This document shows positions 40,933 to 48,904 of a DNA stretch of 64,000 nucleotides, one piece after another. Within the stretch, counting starts at the first letter, position 1. Each line of letters begins with the position of its first letter. A program made the translations under genes and the position numbers. Origin of the DNA: DASSCW01 sp036556695 (GTDB lineage: Bacteria > Chloroflexota > Limnocylindria > QHBO01); assembly GCA_036556695.1 (NCBI GenBank), contig DATBIY010000077.1:17670-81669 (forward strand). The letters run 5' to 3'. A model generated the notes under the pieces. It was not told the origin of the DNA. It was given only the letters and a program-made list of their open reading frames with translations, and made no database searches.

Positions 40933-42666
40933 TCAGATGCCGGTGGCCGCGGCCGCGAACTCGGTGTCGAGCCAGATTCCGACGTCGCCCTTCAGCTCCT
41001 CCAGCCAGCGGGTGAAGCCTGAGCTCGACACCTGGCTGCGCTGCCGGGTGGTAACGATGCGATGGTCGGAGAGGTCGTTCAGCTTGAAGATGTAGATCGC
41101 CGTGTCGGTGACCAGCGGCTCCGAGATCTGCCCCTTCTCGGTCATGGCGAAGATCGCCTCGTCACGCTCGGCGTCGAGCTGGTAATGGACGATCCAGCCA
41201 AGCTCGCCACCGTCCCCGGCACTGGTCGCGTCGTCGCTCTTCTCCCTGGCGACGGCGGCGAAGGAGTCGGGATCCTCTCGGAGCTCGGCCGCCAGCTGCT
41301 CGGCGTAGTCCATCGCCGTGGCACGCTGCTCGACAACCTGGATGATGTGATACCCGAAGTCCGATCTCACCGGGCGGCTGATCTCGCCGACATCCAGCTG
41401 GCCGGCCGCGGTCGCGAACTCGGGAACGAACGTCTGGCCCAGCTCGCCCAACGAGTACCAGCCCAGCATCCCGCCGCGCGAGCGGCTGCCGGGGTCGTCC
41501 GACTCCTTTGCGAGCACCGACCAGTCAGCATCGGGCTTGACCGCGTCGCGTCGCAGTCGGCGCGCCTTTTCCAGCGCATCGGCCCATTGCTCGTCGGTCG
41601 CCACCGTCTGGTCCTCGGCGCCGGGGATGGGTGCGACCAGCAGGTGCCGCACCCGCACCTTCGGACCGGGCACGCCGCGGTCGTTGTCGATCCGGATCTG
41701 CGAGACGTTGCGCTGCGGCTGGAAGGGAGTCAGCACCCTCGTTTCGAAGTAGGTGCGGAAGCGGTCGCGCAGCAGCTCTTGGCGCACGTACTCACGATAG
41801 GCCGCCTCGCTCACGCCGTTCTCGGAAAGCAGCTGCTCCAGCGGGACATTGTCGGTCGACGCACGGATGTCCTCGACCTCCAGGATGTACCAGCCCCGGT
41901 TGTTGCGGATGGGGCCGACCAGGTCGCCCACCTCTGCATCGGCCGCGGCGGTGAAGTACTCGCCGAACTCCGGATCATCCGCCTGGATCCAGCCCAGCAG
42001 CCCGTCCCTGGTCTTGCTGTTGTCGTCGCTCTGGTCGCGCGCCAGCGTCCCAAAGTCGGCGCCGTCCTCGATCTGCGCCTTGAGGTCCTCGATGCGTTGG
42101 CGGGCAGCTGCCCAGTTCGCCTCGGTGGGCCTGTCTTCGGCCTTCGCGTCGTCGTCCTTCTTCGGGAAGGCCATGATCATCGACAGCTGCCGCCGCTCCG
42201 GAATGGTCATGCGGCTGGCCAGCTCGGCGTCGACGTCCCCGTCAGGCAGGCGGATGCCCAGGCCCTCCGCCTTCAGGTCGAGTGCCATGCCGGTGACCAG
42301 CGACTCGGCACCGGACTGGTTGACCTGCTGGATCGCGTTCTGCAACGAGCTCAGCTGCTGCTGGATCAGGTCGCCGCGCGCACCGCCGGAGCTGTTCTGG
42401 AGATCGACCGCCCGCGCCTGGATCTCCGAGGCCAGGATGTCGACCCGGGTCAGGATCTGGCCACGATCGACCGCCGTGCCGCCGACCAGTGCGGCCTGCT
42501 TCAGGTTCGCCTGGAAGAACGAGCTCCAGGCCGTGGCCGCGAAGATGCCGACCGCCACCGCGATGGCCAGCGCGAACCCGGCAACCAGCAACTGCTGGGT
42601 GCGGAGCTCGTCCTGCCAGCGGGGGCGATGCTTGCGGTCGAGGACGGGTCGGTTGCGGAATGCCAT
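40933..42666 (-). CDS. Membrane-anchored SurA/PrsA-like peptidyl-prolyl isomerase
   Basis: A 577-residue foldase with a single N-terminal helix (LLVAGFALAIAVAVGIFAAT), a long helical chaperone region (about 60-165), and three rotamase-like stretches. The first ends in GDLVGPIRNNRGWYILEVED. The second runs from VRVRHLLVAPIPG to ISRPVRSDFGYHIIQVVE and is the clearest parvulin domain. The third, more divergent, has GDGGELGWIVHYQLDAERDE. It should assist folding of secreted proteins outside the membrane, such as those encoded at 48905-55308. ATG at 42666 is chosen because the anchor follows. The longer frame from 42780 lacks support. TAGCAT at 42726-42731 is a possible -10. Confidence 0.85.
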   Translation of the reverse strand: MAFRNRPVLDRKHRPRWQDELRTQQLLVAGFALAIAVAVGIFAATAWSSFFQANLKQAALVGGTAVDRGQILTRVDILASEIQARAVDLQNSSGGARGDLIQQQLSSLQNAIQQVNQSGAESLVTGMALDLKAEGLGIRLPDGDVDAELASRMTIPERRQLSMIMAFPKKDDDAKAEDRPTEANWAAARQRIEDLKAQIEDGADFGTLARDQSDDNSKTRDGLLGWIQADDPEFGEYFTAAADAEVGDLVGPIRNNRGWYILEVEDIRASTDNVPLEQLLSENGVSEAAYREYVRQELLRDRFRTYFETRVLTPFQPQRNVSQIRIDNDRGVPGPKVRVRHLLVAPIPGAEDQTVATDEQWADALEKARRLRRDAVKPDADWSVLAKESDDPGSRSRGGMLGWYSLGELGQTFVPEFATAAGQLDVGEISRPVRSDFGYHIIQVVEQRATAMDYAEQLAAELREDPDSFAAVAREKSDDATSAGDGGELGWIVHYQLDAERDEAIFAMTEKGQISEPLVTDTAIYIFKLNDLSDHRIVTTRQRSQVSSSGFTRWLEELKGDVGIWLDTEFAAAATGI

Positions 42667-42725
42667 TGCTCGGTATCGCCTCGGAAGCGCGCTGAACTGG
42701 GGTCGAATCGACTGGGCGAGGCTGC

Positions 42726-42731
42726 ATGCTA
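42726..42731 (-). promoter_or_regulatory. Possible -10 of the foldase-mazG-GT operon
   Basis: TAGCAT on the minus strand, about 59 bases before the foldase ATG, in the 120-base gap after the polyprenyl sugar transferase gene. Confidence 0.3.
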
Positions 42732-42786
42732 GCCGATGACCCTGCCCTTCGCCACACAGCGGCCGGCCTCGCGGTCGCACCGCGGC

Positions 42787-43557
42787 TCAGTGGCGCCGAA
42801 ACACCTCGACCATGGCGCTCAGCCGCAGCCGCAGCACCATGAGCAGGGCCTCGGCCACGATGCTGGTGGTCATCTTCGAGTGCCCCGCCACGCGCTCGCG
42901 AAAGATGATCGGGATCTGCGTGATCTTCGAGCCGCGGCGATGGGCCCACCATGTCATCTCGACCTGGAATCCGTACCCGCTGGCGTTCGCGTCACGCAGG
43001 CGAATGGCCTCCAGCAGCTCGCGCCGCCACGCCTTGAAGCCACCGGTCAGGTCGCGGTACGGCAGCAGCAGAACGGTGCGTGCGAACATCGTGCCGGCCC
43101 GGCTGATCAGCCTGCGCCGCAGTGGCCAGCCGACCGTGTCGCCGCCGCGGATGTAGCGCGTTCCGAGGACCAGGTCCGAATCGCGCATGAGCGGCGCCAG
43201 CAGGCGCGGCAGGTCCTTCGGGTCGTGGCTGAAGTCGGCGTCCATCTGAACGATGGCCTTCACCCCGGGCTGGCCGAGCGCCCAGCGGAAGCCGTGCCGG
43301 TACGCGGCGCCCAGCCCTTCCTTGGCAGCGCGGTGCAGGACCTGCACCCGCGGCTCCTGGGCGGCGATGGTGTCGGCCAGGATGCCGGTCCCGTCGGGTG
43401 AGCTGTCGTCAACGACCAGCAGCTCCGCCTCGGGCAGCGCCTCCAGGATGGCGGCGCTGATGCCCTCCAGGTTCTCGCGCTCGTTGTAGGTGGGCAGCAC
43501 CACCCACACGCCGCGGCCCGCTGCCAGGCCGACCCGGGCCGGTGGCTCCTCGGTCAT
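42787..43557 (-). CDS. Polyprenyl-phosphate sugar transferase (GT2, DPM1-like)
   Basis: A 256-residue GT2 enzyme of the dolichol-phosphate-mannose-synthase type. It has VWVVLPTYNERENLEGISAA, AELLVVDDSSPDGTGILADT, VQMDADFSHDPKDLPRLLAP (DxD-like metal site), YIRGGDTVGWPLRRRLISR and FQVEMTWWAHRRGSKITQIP. It makes polyprenyl-phosphate-hexose from a nucleotide sugar, the donor for GT-C enzymes like that at 480. It lacks a long C-terminal membrane region. The ATG overlaps the dehydrogenase stop by four bases. Last gene of the seven-gene rph operon. Confidence 0.9.
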   Translation of the reverse strand: MTEEPPARVGLAAGRGVWVVLPTYNERENLEGISAAILEALPEAELLVVDDSSPDGTGILADTIAAQEPRVQVLHRAAKEGLGAAYRHGFRWALGQPGVKAIVQMDADFSHDPKDLPRLLAPLMRDSDLVLGTRYIRGGDTVGWPLRRRLISRAGTMFARTVLLLPYRDLTGGFKAWRRELLEAIRLRDANASGYGFQVEMTWWAHRRGSKITQIPIIFRERVAGHSKMTTSIVAEALLMVLRLRLSAMVEVFRRH

Positions 43558-44828
43558 CGCCCGACACCCAGGTAGCCCTTTCCGGCTGCCCGGATGACGG
43601 CCGGATCCAGCACGTTGCGCCCGTCGACCACCAGCTCCAGGCCGGGCAGCCGCGCGAAGTCGAGATCGCGAAACTGCGGGTGATCGGCCTGCAGGATCAG
43701 CGCGCGGACCGGCGCCGGGTCGTTTGGCGTCCACGGCGCGAAGCCATGGGCCGCCAGCTCATCGGCCGAGAAAAGCGGATCGTAACCGTGCACCTGCGCT
43801 CCGGCAGCCTGCAGGGCATCGCGCAGCGCAAACGCCGAGCTGAAGGCATCCTCGCGCACGCCGCCACGGTACGCGATGCCCAGCACCAGCACGGGCTGCT
43901 CGCGCAGGCTGCCGATCTGGTGCTCCATGGCGCTGACCGTCCAGGCTGCCATGCCGTCGTTGATCTGCCGCGCGGCGCGGGGCAGCTGCAGGTCGGGAGC
44001 ATCGGCGAAGAGGAAGTGCGGGTAGACCGGGATGCAATGCCCGCCGACGCCGACCCCCGGCAGGTGGACGTGGCTGTAGGGCTGCGAGTTGGCCGCGTCG
44101 ATGACCTCCATCACGTCGATCCCGCGCTCGGCGGCATAGCGCGCGTACTCGTTGGCCAGCGCGATATTCACGTCACGGTAGGTCGTCTCGGCCAGCTTCG
44201 TCATCTCGGCTGCCTCGGCGCTCGACAGAACGCGGATCTCGGTTCCCGGATCGAGCGCCTGCTCGTAGAAGGCGCGGGCTCGCGCGGTCGACTCTGGGCC
44301 GATGCCGCCCACCACCTTCGGATAGCGGCGCAGGTCGAGCAGCACGCGACCGACCAGCACCCGCTCCGGCGAGAAGGCCACGAACAGGTCGCGCTCTGCC
44401 GACAGGCCGCTGCCCTGCTCCAGGATGGGCGTCAGCCGGTCACGGGTGGTCCCCACCGGCACTGTGGTCTCGAACACGACCAGCACGCCTGCGCCGATAC
44501 CGTGGCTGATGTCGCGCGTCGCGGCGTCGATGGCGCGGAAGTCGATCCTGCGCGCCTCGTCGACCAGCACCGGCACGATGATGACCACCCCCTCCGCGTC
44601 TCGGACGCCGTCCGTGCCGTCGGTAGTGGCTCGCAGACGTCCGCTGGCGACCAGCTCCGGCACGAGCTCGTCCACCTCGCGCTCTCCGGGGTGCGGCGGG
44701 ATGCCGGCGTTGACCGCCGCCACGATGCGCTCGTCGATGTCGCAGCCCACCACCTGATGGCCGCGCGAGGCGTACTGCACGGCCAGCGGCAGGCCGATCT
44801 GGCCCAGGCCGACGATGGCGACCCTCAT
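43554..44828 (-). CDS. UDP-N-acetylhexosamine 6-dehydrogenase (WecC/WbpA-like)
   Basis: A 424-residue nucleotide-sugar dehydrogenase from the HexNAc branch. It has VAIVGLGQIGLPLAVQYASR (NAD), VVIIVPVLVDEARRIDF, FETTVPVGTTRDRL, AFSPERVLVGRVL, EMTKLAETTYRDVNIALANE, and GVGVGGHCIPVYPHFL with the catalytic cysteine. The SPERV and GGHCIPVYP forms distinguish it from the glucose-type enzyme at 12977. It oxidises UDP-GlcNAc or UDP-ManNAc to the uronic acid. Together with the oxidoreductase and acetyltransferase upstream it resembles the first steps to UDP-2,3-diacetamido-uronic acids. ATGA overlap on both sides. Confidence 0.88.
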   Translation of the reverse strand: MRVAIVGLGQIGLPLAVQYASRGHQVVGCDIDERIVAAVNAGIPPHPGEREVDELVPELVASGRLRATTDGTDGVRDAEGVVIIVPVLVDEARRIDFRAIDAATRDISHGIGAGVLVVFETTVPVGTTRDRLTPILEQGSGLSAERDLFVAFSPERVLVGRVLLDLRRYPKVVGGIGPESTARARAFYEQALDPGTEIRVLSSAEAAEMTKLAETTYRDVNIALANEYARYAAERGIDVMEVIDAANSQPYSHVHLPGVGVGGHCIPVYPHFLFADAPDLQLPRAARQINDGMAAWTVSAMEHQIGSLREQPVLVLGIAYRGGVREDAFSSAFALRDALQAAGAQVHGYDPLFSADELAAHGFAPWTPNDPAPVRALILQADHPQFRDLDFARLPGLELVVDGRNVLDPAVIRAAGKGYLGVGR

Positions 44829-45826
44829 CCCAGCACCGCCCGCAGCGCGGCGCCGGACAGGGCGGTGCCGGTGTTGGCGGCCTCGACCATGGCGCGTGCC
44901 AGCTGCAGCGCCACCAGGGCCTCCCGCGGGTCGACTGGCGGCGGTCCGCCGCTGCGAACTGCCTCCGCGAAGGCCTCCAGCTCGACGACCAGCGGCTCGC
45001 GCCGCTCGACGTGCCGCGGCTCGGCCTCCCCGGCGGTGACCGAGCCTTCCGACGGGTTGGGGTAGAAGACCAGCTCCTGGCTGAGGTAGTCGGCCACGTA
45101 CATGCCGCCCTCGCCCGTCACCGTCAGCCGCCGCTGCTTGGTGGGCGTCAGCCAGTTGATGTCCAGGTGACCCACCGCCCCGTTGGCGAACTTCAGCACC
45201 CCGACCAGCAGATCCTCGTGATCGGTGTGGATTCGTTGCTCGGTCTCGGCGTAGACGCGCACCGGGTCGGCACCCAGCAGGAAGCGCATCACGTCCAGGT
45301 CGTGCGGTGCGAGGTCGACCACCACGCCGACGTCGCGGATCCGCTCCGGGAAGGGCCCCAGCCGCTCGACGCTGACCTGGAAGATGCGGCCCAGCTCTCC
45401 TTCGCCGAGGCGACGCCGCAGCTCGAGGATCGCCGGGTTGAAGCGCTCGATGTGGCCAACGCTGAGCAGGCGATCGCAGCTCTGGGCCAGGCTGATCATC
45501 TCCTCGGCCTCGGCACGCTCGGCGGCGATCGGCTTCTCCACCAGCACGTGCGCGCCGCCGCGCAGCGCGGCCAGCGTCAGCCGGTGGTGAAGGGACGTCG
45601 GCGCGGCCACGCTGACCACGTCGGGCTTCTCCTCGGCGAGCAGGCGCCTCGCCTCCGCGTAGCCGCGCGCCCGCCTGCCGTTCTTCGCCGCTTCAACGGC
45701 ATACTGGCGCGGATCGGCCACACCCACCAGCTCGACGCCAGGGAGCTCGTCCCAGACCCGCACGTGGTGCCGGCCCATGGTGCCCAGGCCGATGACCGCC
45801 GCGCGCAGCGGTTGGTCGTGCGTCAT
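44825..45826 (-). CDS. Gfo/Idh/MocA oxidoreductase (WlbA/WbpB-like)
   Basis: A 333-residue NAD-dependent sugar oxidoreductase. It has the N-terminal Rossmann motif AAVIGLGTMGRHHVRVWDEL, VSVAAPTSLHHRLTLAALRG, HVLVEKPIAAERAEAEEMIS (EKP catalytic lysine), GHIERFNPAILELRR, and VVVDLAPHDLDVMRFLLG with the conserved Asp-His pair. By context it would oxidise C3 of a UDP-HexNAc uronic acid to the keto sugar, as WlbA/WbpB do, ready for transamination and acetylation. The family is broad, so the assignment rests on the neighbours: dehydrogenase downstream, epimerase and acetyltransferase upstream. Confidence 0.82.
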   Translation of the reverse strand: MTHDQPLRAAVIGLGTMGRHHVRVWDELPGVELVGVADPRQYAVEAAKNGRRARGYAEARRLLAEEKPDVVSVAAPTSLHHRLTLAALRGGAHVLVEKPIAAERAEAEEMISLAQSCDRLLSVGHIERFNPAILELRRRLGEGELGRIFQVSVERLGPFPERIRDVGVVVDLAPHDLDVMRFLLGADPVRVYAETEQRIHTDHEDLLVGVLKFANGAVGHLDINWLTPTKQRRLTVTGEGGMYVADYLSQELVFYPNPSEGSVTAGEAEPRHVERREPLVVELEAFAEAVRSGGPPPVDPREALVALQLARAMVEAANTGTALSGAALRAVLG

Positions 45827-46896
45827 CCCTGCGCGACCTCCAACGCGGCCACGATCCGCTCGGCCGCATGGCCGTCGCCGTACAGCTCGGGACGAGGTCG
45901 CGTGCGATCCATGAACGTGGCATCCGCCAGCGCGGCGCGCAGCGCCTCAGGATCATCGCCCGCCACCCGGTTCCAGCCAGCCTCCACCGTCTCGACCCAC
46001 TCGGTCTCGCCGCGCAGCGTGACGCACGGCGTCCCGGCCAGGTAGGCCTCCTTCTGCACGCCACCCGAGTCGGTGGCCACCACCACGGCGGCGCGTTCCA
46101 GCGCCAGCATGGCCAGGTAGCCCGCCGGCTCGAGCGTCACCACGTTGGGCGGCAGGGTCATGCGGTGCGAATGCAGCACGGCGGCCGTGCGCGGATGCAC
46201 GGGCCACACCACCGGGCGGTCGTCGGGCAGCATGGCAAGGCGCGCAGCCAGGCGTGCCGGATCATCCACGTTGTCGGGACGGTGCAGCGTCAGCAGCACG
46301 AAGCCGGGCCGCACGGCAGCCTCGTGCGGCAGGTGGGTCTCGGCGTGCGGCGCGGCCCAGCAGACCGCATCGGCCATCACGTCGCCCACCAGGACCGCCC
46401 GATCACCCAGCCCTTCGCCTTGCAGGTGCGCCATGGCGGCCGGCGTCGGAGCCAGCAGCAGGTCGGCCAGGTGGTCGGCCACCACCCGGTTGCGCTCTTC
46501 CGGCATGGCGCGGTTGAACGAACGCAGGCCTGCCTCCACGTGCGCCAGCCATGGACGCCGACCACCGAATTCGACCTTGGCGGCCGCCAGGGCGCCGGCC
46601 AGCGTGGAGTTGGTGTCGCCGTACAGCAGCACGCCATCCGGCTCGTGCGCCCGCAGGACGGGCTCGAGAGCGCGCAGCATCTCGGCGGTCTGTGCGCCGT
46701 GCGCTCCGCTACCGATGCCCAGGTTCACGTCCGGGTCGGGCAGCTCCAGCTCGCGGAAGAAGGCAGCGCTCAGCGCGTCGTCGTAGTGCTGGCCGGTGTG
46801 CACCAGCACTTCATGATGCTTCTCGCGGAGGACGCGGCTGACCGGGGCCGCCTTGACGAACTGCGGCCGCGCGCCGACCACGGTCAGGACCTTCAC
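45823..46896 (-). CDS. wecB: UDP-N-acetylglucosamine 2-epimerase (non-hydrolysing)
   Basis: A 357-residue GT-B-fold epimerase. It shows VKVLTVVGARPQFVKAAPVS, LVHTGQHYDDALSAAFF, VLLYGDTNSTLAGALAA, HVEAGLRSFNRAMPEERNR (catalytic residues), FVLLTLHRPDNVDDPAR, and ATDSGGVQKEAYLAGTPCVT with RGETEWVET. These match WecB/MnaA, which interconverts UDP-GlcNAc and UDP-ManNAc. A WbpI-type enzyme acting on diacetamido-uronic acids shares the same motifs and would suit the neighbours. The GTG start overlaps the upstream acetyltransferase stop (GTGA). Confidence 0.92.
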   Translation of the reverse strand: MKVLTVVGARPQFVKAAPVSRVLREKHHEVLVHTGQHYDDALSAAFFRELELPDPDVNLGIGSGAHGAQTAEMLRALEPVLRAHEPDGVLLYGDTNSTLAGALAAAKVEFGGRRPWLAHVEAGLRSFNRAMPEERNRVVADHLADLLLAPTPAAMAHLQGEGLGDRAVLVGDVMADAVCWAAPHAETHLPHEAAVRPGFVLLTLHRPDNVDDPARLAARLAMLPDDRPVVWPVHPRTAAVLHSHRMTLPPNVVTLEPAGYLAMLALERAAVVVATDSGGVQKEAYLAGTPCVTLRGETEWVETVEAGWNRVAGDDPEALRAALADATFMDRTRPRPELYGDGHAAERIVAALEVAQG

Positions 46897-47504
46897 GCAT
46901 CTGCCTCCGGCGGAAACGATCGGCCGCAGCCCGGACAGGCCCCGCGGAACGGGACGCCGTCCGGCGCATCCCGCAGCGGCTGGCCGCAGACGCATGCGCT
47001 GCCCATCCGGCGAGCCGGATTGCCGGCCACCAGCTCGTGGTCGGCAACGTCGCGCGTGACCACCGCTCCGGCGCCCACCATCGCCCAGCGACCGACGGAG
47101 ACCCCGGGCAGCACCACACTGCCGGCGCCGATGCTCGCCCCGGCACGCACCAGGATGGGCGAGACGCTCCAGTCATCATCGGTCTTCAGGCTGCCGTCAG
47201 GGTTCACCGCGCGTGGCTGCCGGTCGTTGGTGAGGCAGGCATGCGGGCCGATGAAGACGCCGTCCTCGATGGTCACGCCACGGAACAGGCTGGCGTTGTT
47301 CTGCACCTTGACGCGGTCGCCGATGCGCACGCCGGCGTCGATGTACACGTTCTTGCCGATGATGCAGCCGCTCCCCAGCCGTGCTCCCTCGCGGACCTGG
47401 GCCTGGTTCCAGACCTTCGTGCCCGGACCGATCTCGGCCGTCGCCGCCACGTCGGCCGTGGGGTGGATGAAGGTCGCCGGATCGGCCGCGGACGGCTCGG
47501 CCAT
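46893..47504 (-). CDS. Hexapeptide N-acetyltransferase (WlbB/WbpD-like) with zinc-ribbon tail
   Basis: A 203-residue left-handed beta-helix acyltransferase. Residues about 10-165 carry hexapeptide repeats (FIHPTADVAATAEIGPGTKV, CIIGKNVYIDAGVRIGDRVK, and later ASIGAGSVVLPGVSVGRWAM). FIGPHACLTNDRQPRA is close to the WlbB/WbpD acetyl-CoA-binding loop. The last 35 residues have CVCG and CPGCG, a four-cysteine zinc-ribbon-like tail found in some members. It would N-acetylate a UDP-3-amino-uronic acid. The matching aminotransferase (WbpE-like) is not seen nearby. The ATG overlaps the rdgB stop by one base. Confidence 0.83.
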   Translation of the reverse strand: MAEPSAADPATFIHPTADVAATAEIGPGTKVWNQAQVREGARLGSGCIIGKNVYIDAGVRIGDRVKVQNNASLFRGVTIEDGVFIGPHACLTNDRQPRAVNPDGSLKTDDDWSVSPILVRAGASIGAGSVVLPGVSVGRWAMVGAGAVVTRDVADHELVAGNPARRMGSACVCGQPLRDAPDGVPFRGACPGCGRSFPPEADA

Positions 47505-48106
47505 CAGTCGCCGGCCAGCAGCTCGCGCAGGCGCGGCATGGCCGCCGATACGGCGCGGCCGCGGTGCGAGATGCGGTCCTTCTCCCCCTCCGGCAGCTGG
47601 GCGGTGGTCATGCCGTCGGGCAGCAGGAACACCGGGTCGTACCCGAATCCGCCGGTGCCGCGACGTTCGCGCGCGAGCTCCCCCTCCATCACGCCGGAGA
47701 AGGTCTCGATGCGCGGTGGCTGTCCGACTGAGGTCGAAATGGCCAGCGCCAGCACACAGACCATGCGCGCCGCCCGGCGGGAGTCGTCGCCAACGCTCTC
47801 CAGCAGCAGGCCGACGCGGTCGTCGACGGCGTCGCCACCGTAGCGCGCGGTGTGCACGCCCGGTCCCCAGTCGAGCGCTTCGACCTCGATGCCGGAGTCA
47901 TCGGCCAGGGTGAGCAGCCCGGAGGCACGAGCGTAGGCCTCGGCCTTGGCCGATGCATTGGCGGCATAGGAGTCGTGAGGCTCGGGCACGTCCAGGTTCA
48001 GGCCGATGTCCTGCGGGAAGACCAGGCGGCCGGGGATCCCGGCCAGCAGCCGGCCGAACTCGCGTTGCTTGCCGCGGTTGGCGGTGGCCAGCAGCAGGGC
48101 GGTCAC
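47504..48106 (-). CDS. rdgB: XTP/dITP diphosphatase (RdgB/HAM1)
   Basis: A 200-residue house-cleaning pyrophosphatase that removes non-canonical purine triphosphates. It has LLLATANRGKQREFGRLL (substrate loop), DSYAANASAKAEAYARASG, LTLADDSGIEVEALDWGPGV (catalytic aspartates), HTARYGG, GTGGFGYDPVFLLP and ISHRGRAVSAAMPRL. All key residues of the family are present and the length is normal. The GTG start overlaps the RNase PH stop (GTGA), the widespread rph-rdgB arrangement. Confidence 0.94.
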   Translation of the reverse strand: MTALLLATANRGKQREFGRLLAGIPGRLVFPQDIGLNLDVPEPHDSYAANASAKAEAYARASGLLTLADDSGIEVEALDWGPGVHTARYGGDAVDDRVGLLLESVGDDSRRAARMVCVLALAISTSVGQPPRIETFSGVMEGELARERRGTGGFGYDPVFLLPDGMTTAQLPEGEKDRISHRGRAVSAAMPRLRELLAGD

Positions 48107-48834
48107 TCCGTTGCGGGAGCGGCGATGGCCGTGCGCTGCAGCTCGAACAGCTGCCGGATGCCGGCCGCGGCCAGCTCGATCATCTGGTTCATCTGGGCGC
48201 GGTCGAAGGCCCTGTGCTCAGCCGTGCCCTGCACTTCGACGAACCTCTCGTCGTCCGTCATCACCACGTTGAAGTCGACGTCGGCCGACGAATCCTCGAC
48301 GTAGTTCAGGTCCAGCAGCGGCGTCCCGCCGCTCATGCCCACGCTGACCGCGGCCACCTGCCCGGTCAGCAGGTGCCCCATGCCGTACGTGTTCAGCGCC
48401 CGCGCCAGCGCCACGTAGGCGCCGGTGATGCTGGCAGTCCGCGTTCCGCCGTCGGCCTGGATCACGTCGCAGTCGACCGTCACCGTCCGCTCACCGAGCT
48501 TGCCCAGGTCGACCACCCCACGCAGCGCACGGCCGATGAGCCGCTGGATCTCGTGGGTGCGGCCGCCGATCCGCCCGGCGTGCGCCTCGCGCTGGCTGCG
48601 CTCCGTGCCGGCGCGCGGCAGCATGCTGTACTCCGCCGTCACCCAGCCCTGGCCCTTGCCCCGCAGCCAGCCGGGAACGCGATCCTCGATGGTCACCGCG
48701 CAGATCACGCGCGTGTCGCCCACGCGGATCAGGACCGAGCCTTCGGCGAACTTCAGGTAATCGGGAACGATCTTGACGGGACGAAGCTGGGCGGATGCGC
48801 GTCCATCCGGACGGCGGGCGGCGGCAATGGACAT
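48103..48834 (-). CDS. rph: Ribonuclease PH
   Basis: A 243-residue phosphorolytic 3'-5' exoribonuclease that trims tRNA 3' ends. It shows AARRPDGRASAQLRPVKI, GSVLIRVGDTRVICAVTIED, GWVTAEYSMLPRAGTERSQR, GGRTHEIQRLIGRALRGVVD (phosphate-binding and hexamer residues), DCDVIQADGGTRTASITGAY and PLLDLNYVEDSSADVDFNVV. Standard length and motifs. It heads a seven-gene run of overlapping genes ending in a GT2. TAGAAT lies eight bases before its ATG, so the operon may start with a leaderless message. Confidence 0.95.
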   Translation of the reverse strand: MSIAAARRPDGRASAQLRPVKIVPDYLKFAEGSVLIRVGDTRVICAVTIEDRVPGWLRGKGQGWVTAEYSMLPRAGTERSQREAHAGRIGGRTHEIQRLIGRALRGVVDLGKLGERTVTVDCDVIQADGGTRTASITGAYVALARALNTYGMGHLLTGQVAAVSVGMSGGTPLLDLNYVEDSSADVDFNVVMTDDERFVEVQGTAEHRAFDRAQMNQMIELAAAGIRQLFELQRTAIAAPATE

Positions 48835-48842
48835 CGCCGCCG

Positions 48843-48848
48843 ATTCTA
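48843..48848 (-). promoter_or_regulatory. -10-like hexamer for the rph operon
   Basis: TAGAAT on the minus strand ends eight bases before the rph ATG at 48834. Confidence 0.42.
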
Positions 48849-48904
48849 CGCTCCGAGCGTGCTCGGCTGGCGCAGCGGCGCCTGGCGCGGCGAAGCCTGG
48901 CGCC

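Noticed and set aside
45868..47913. A 681-residue plus-strand frame across the epimerase region
   Set aside because: No recognisable motif; it mirrors wecB, the acetyltransferase and rdgB, all of which have clear family motifs.
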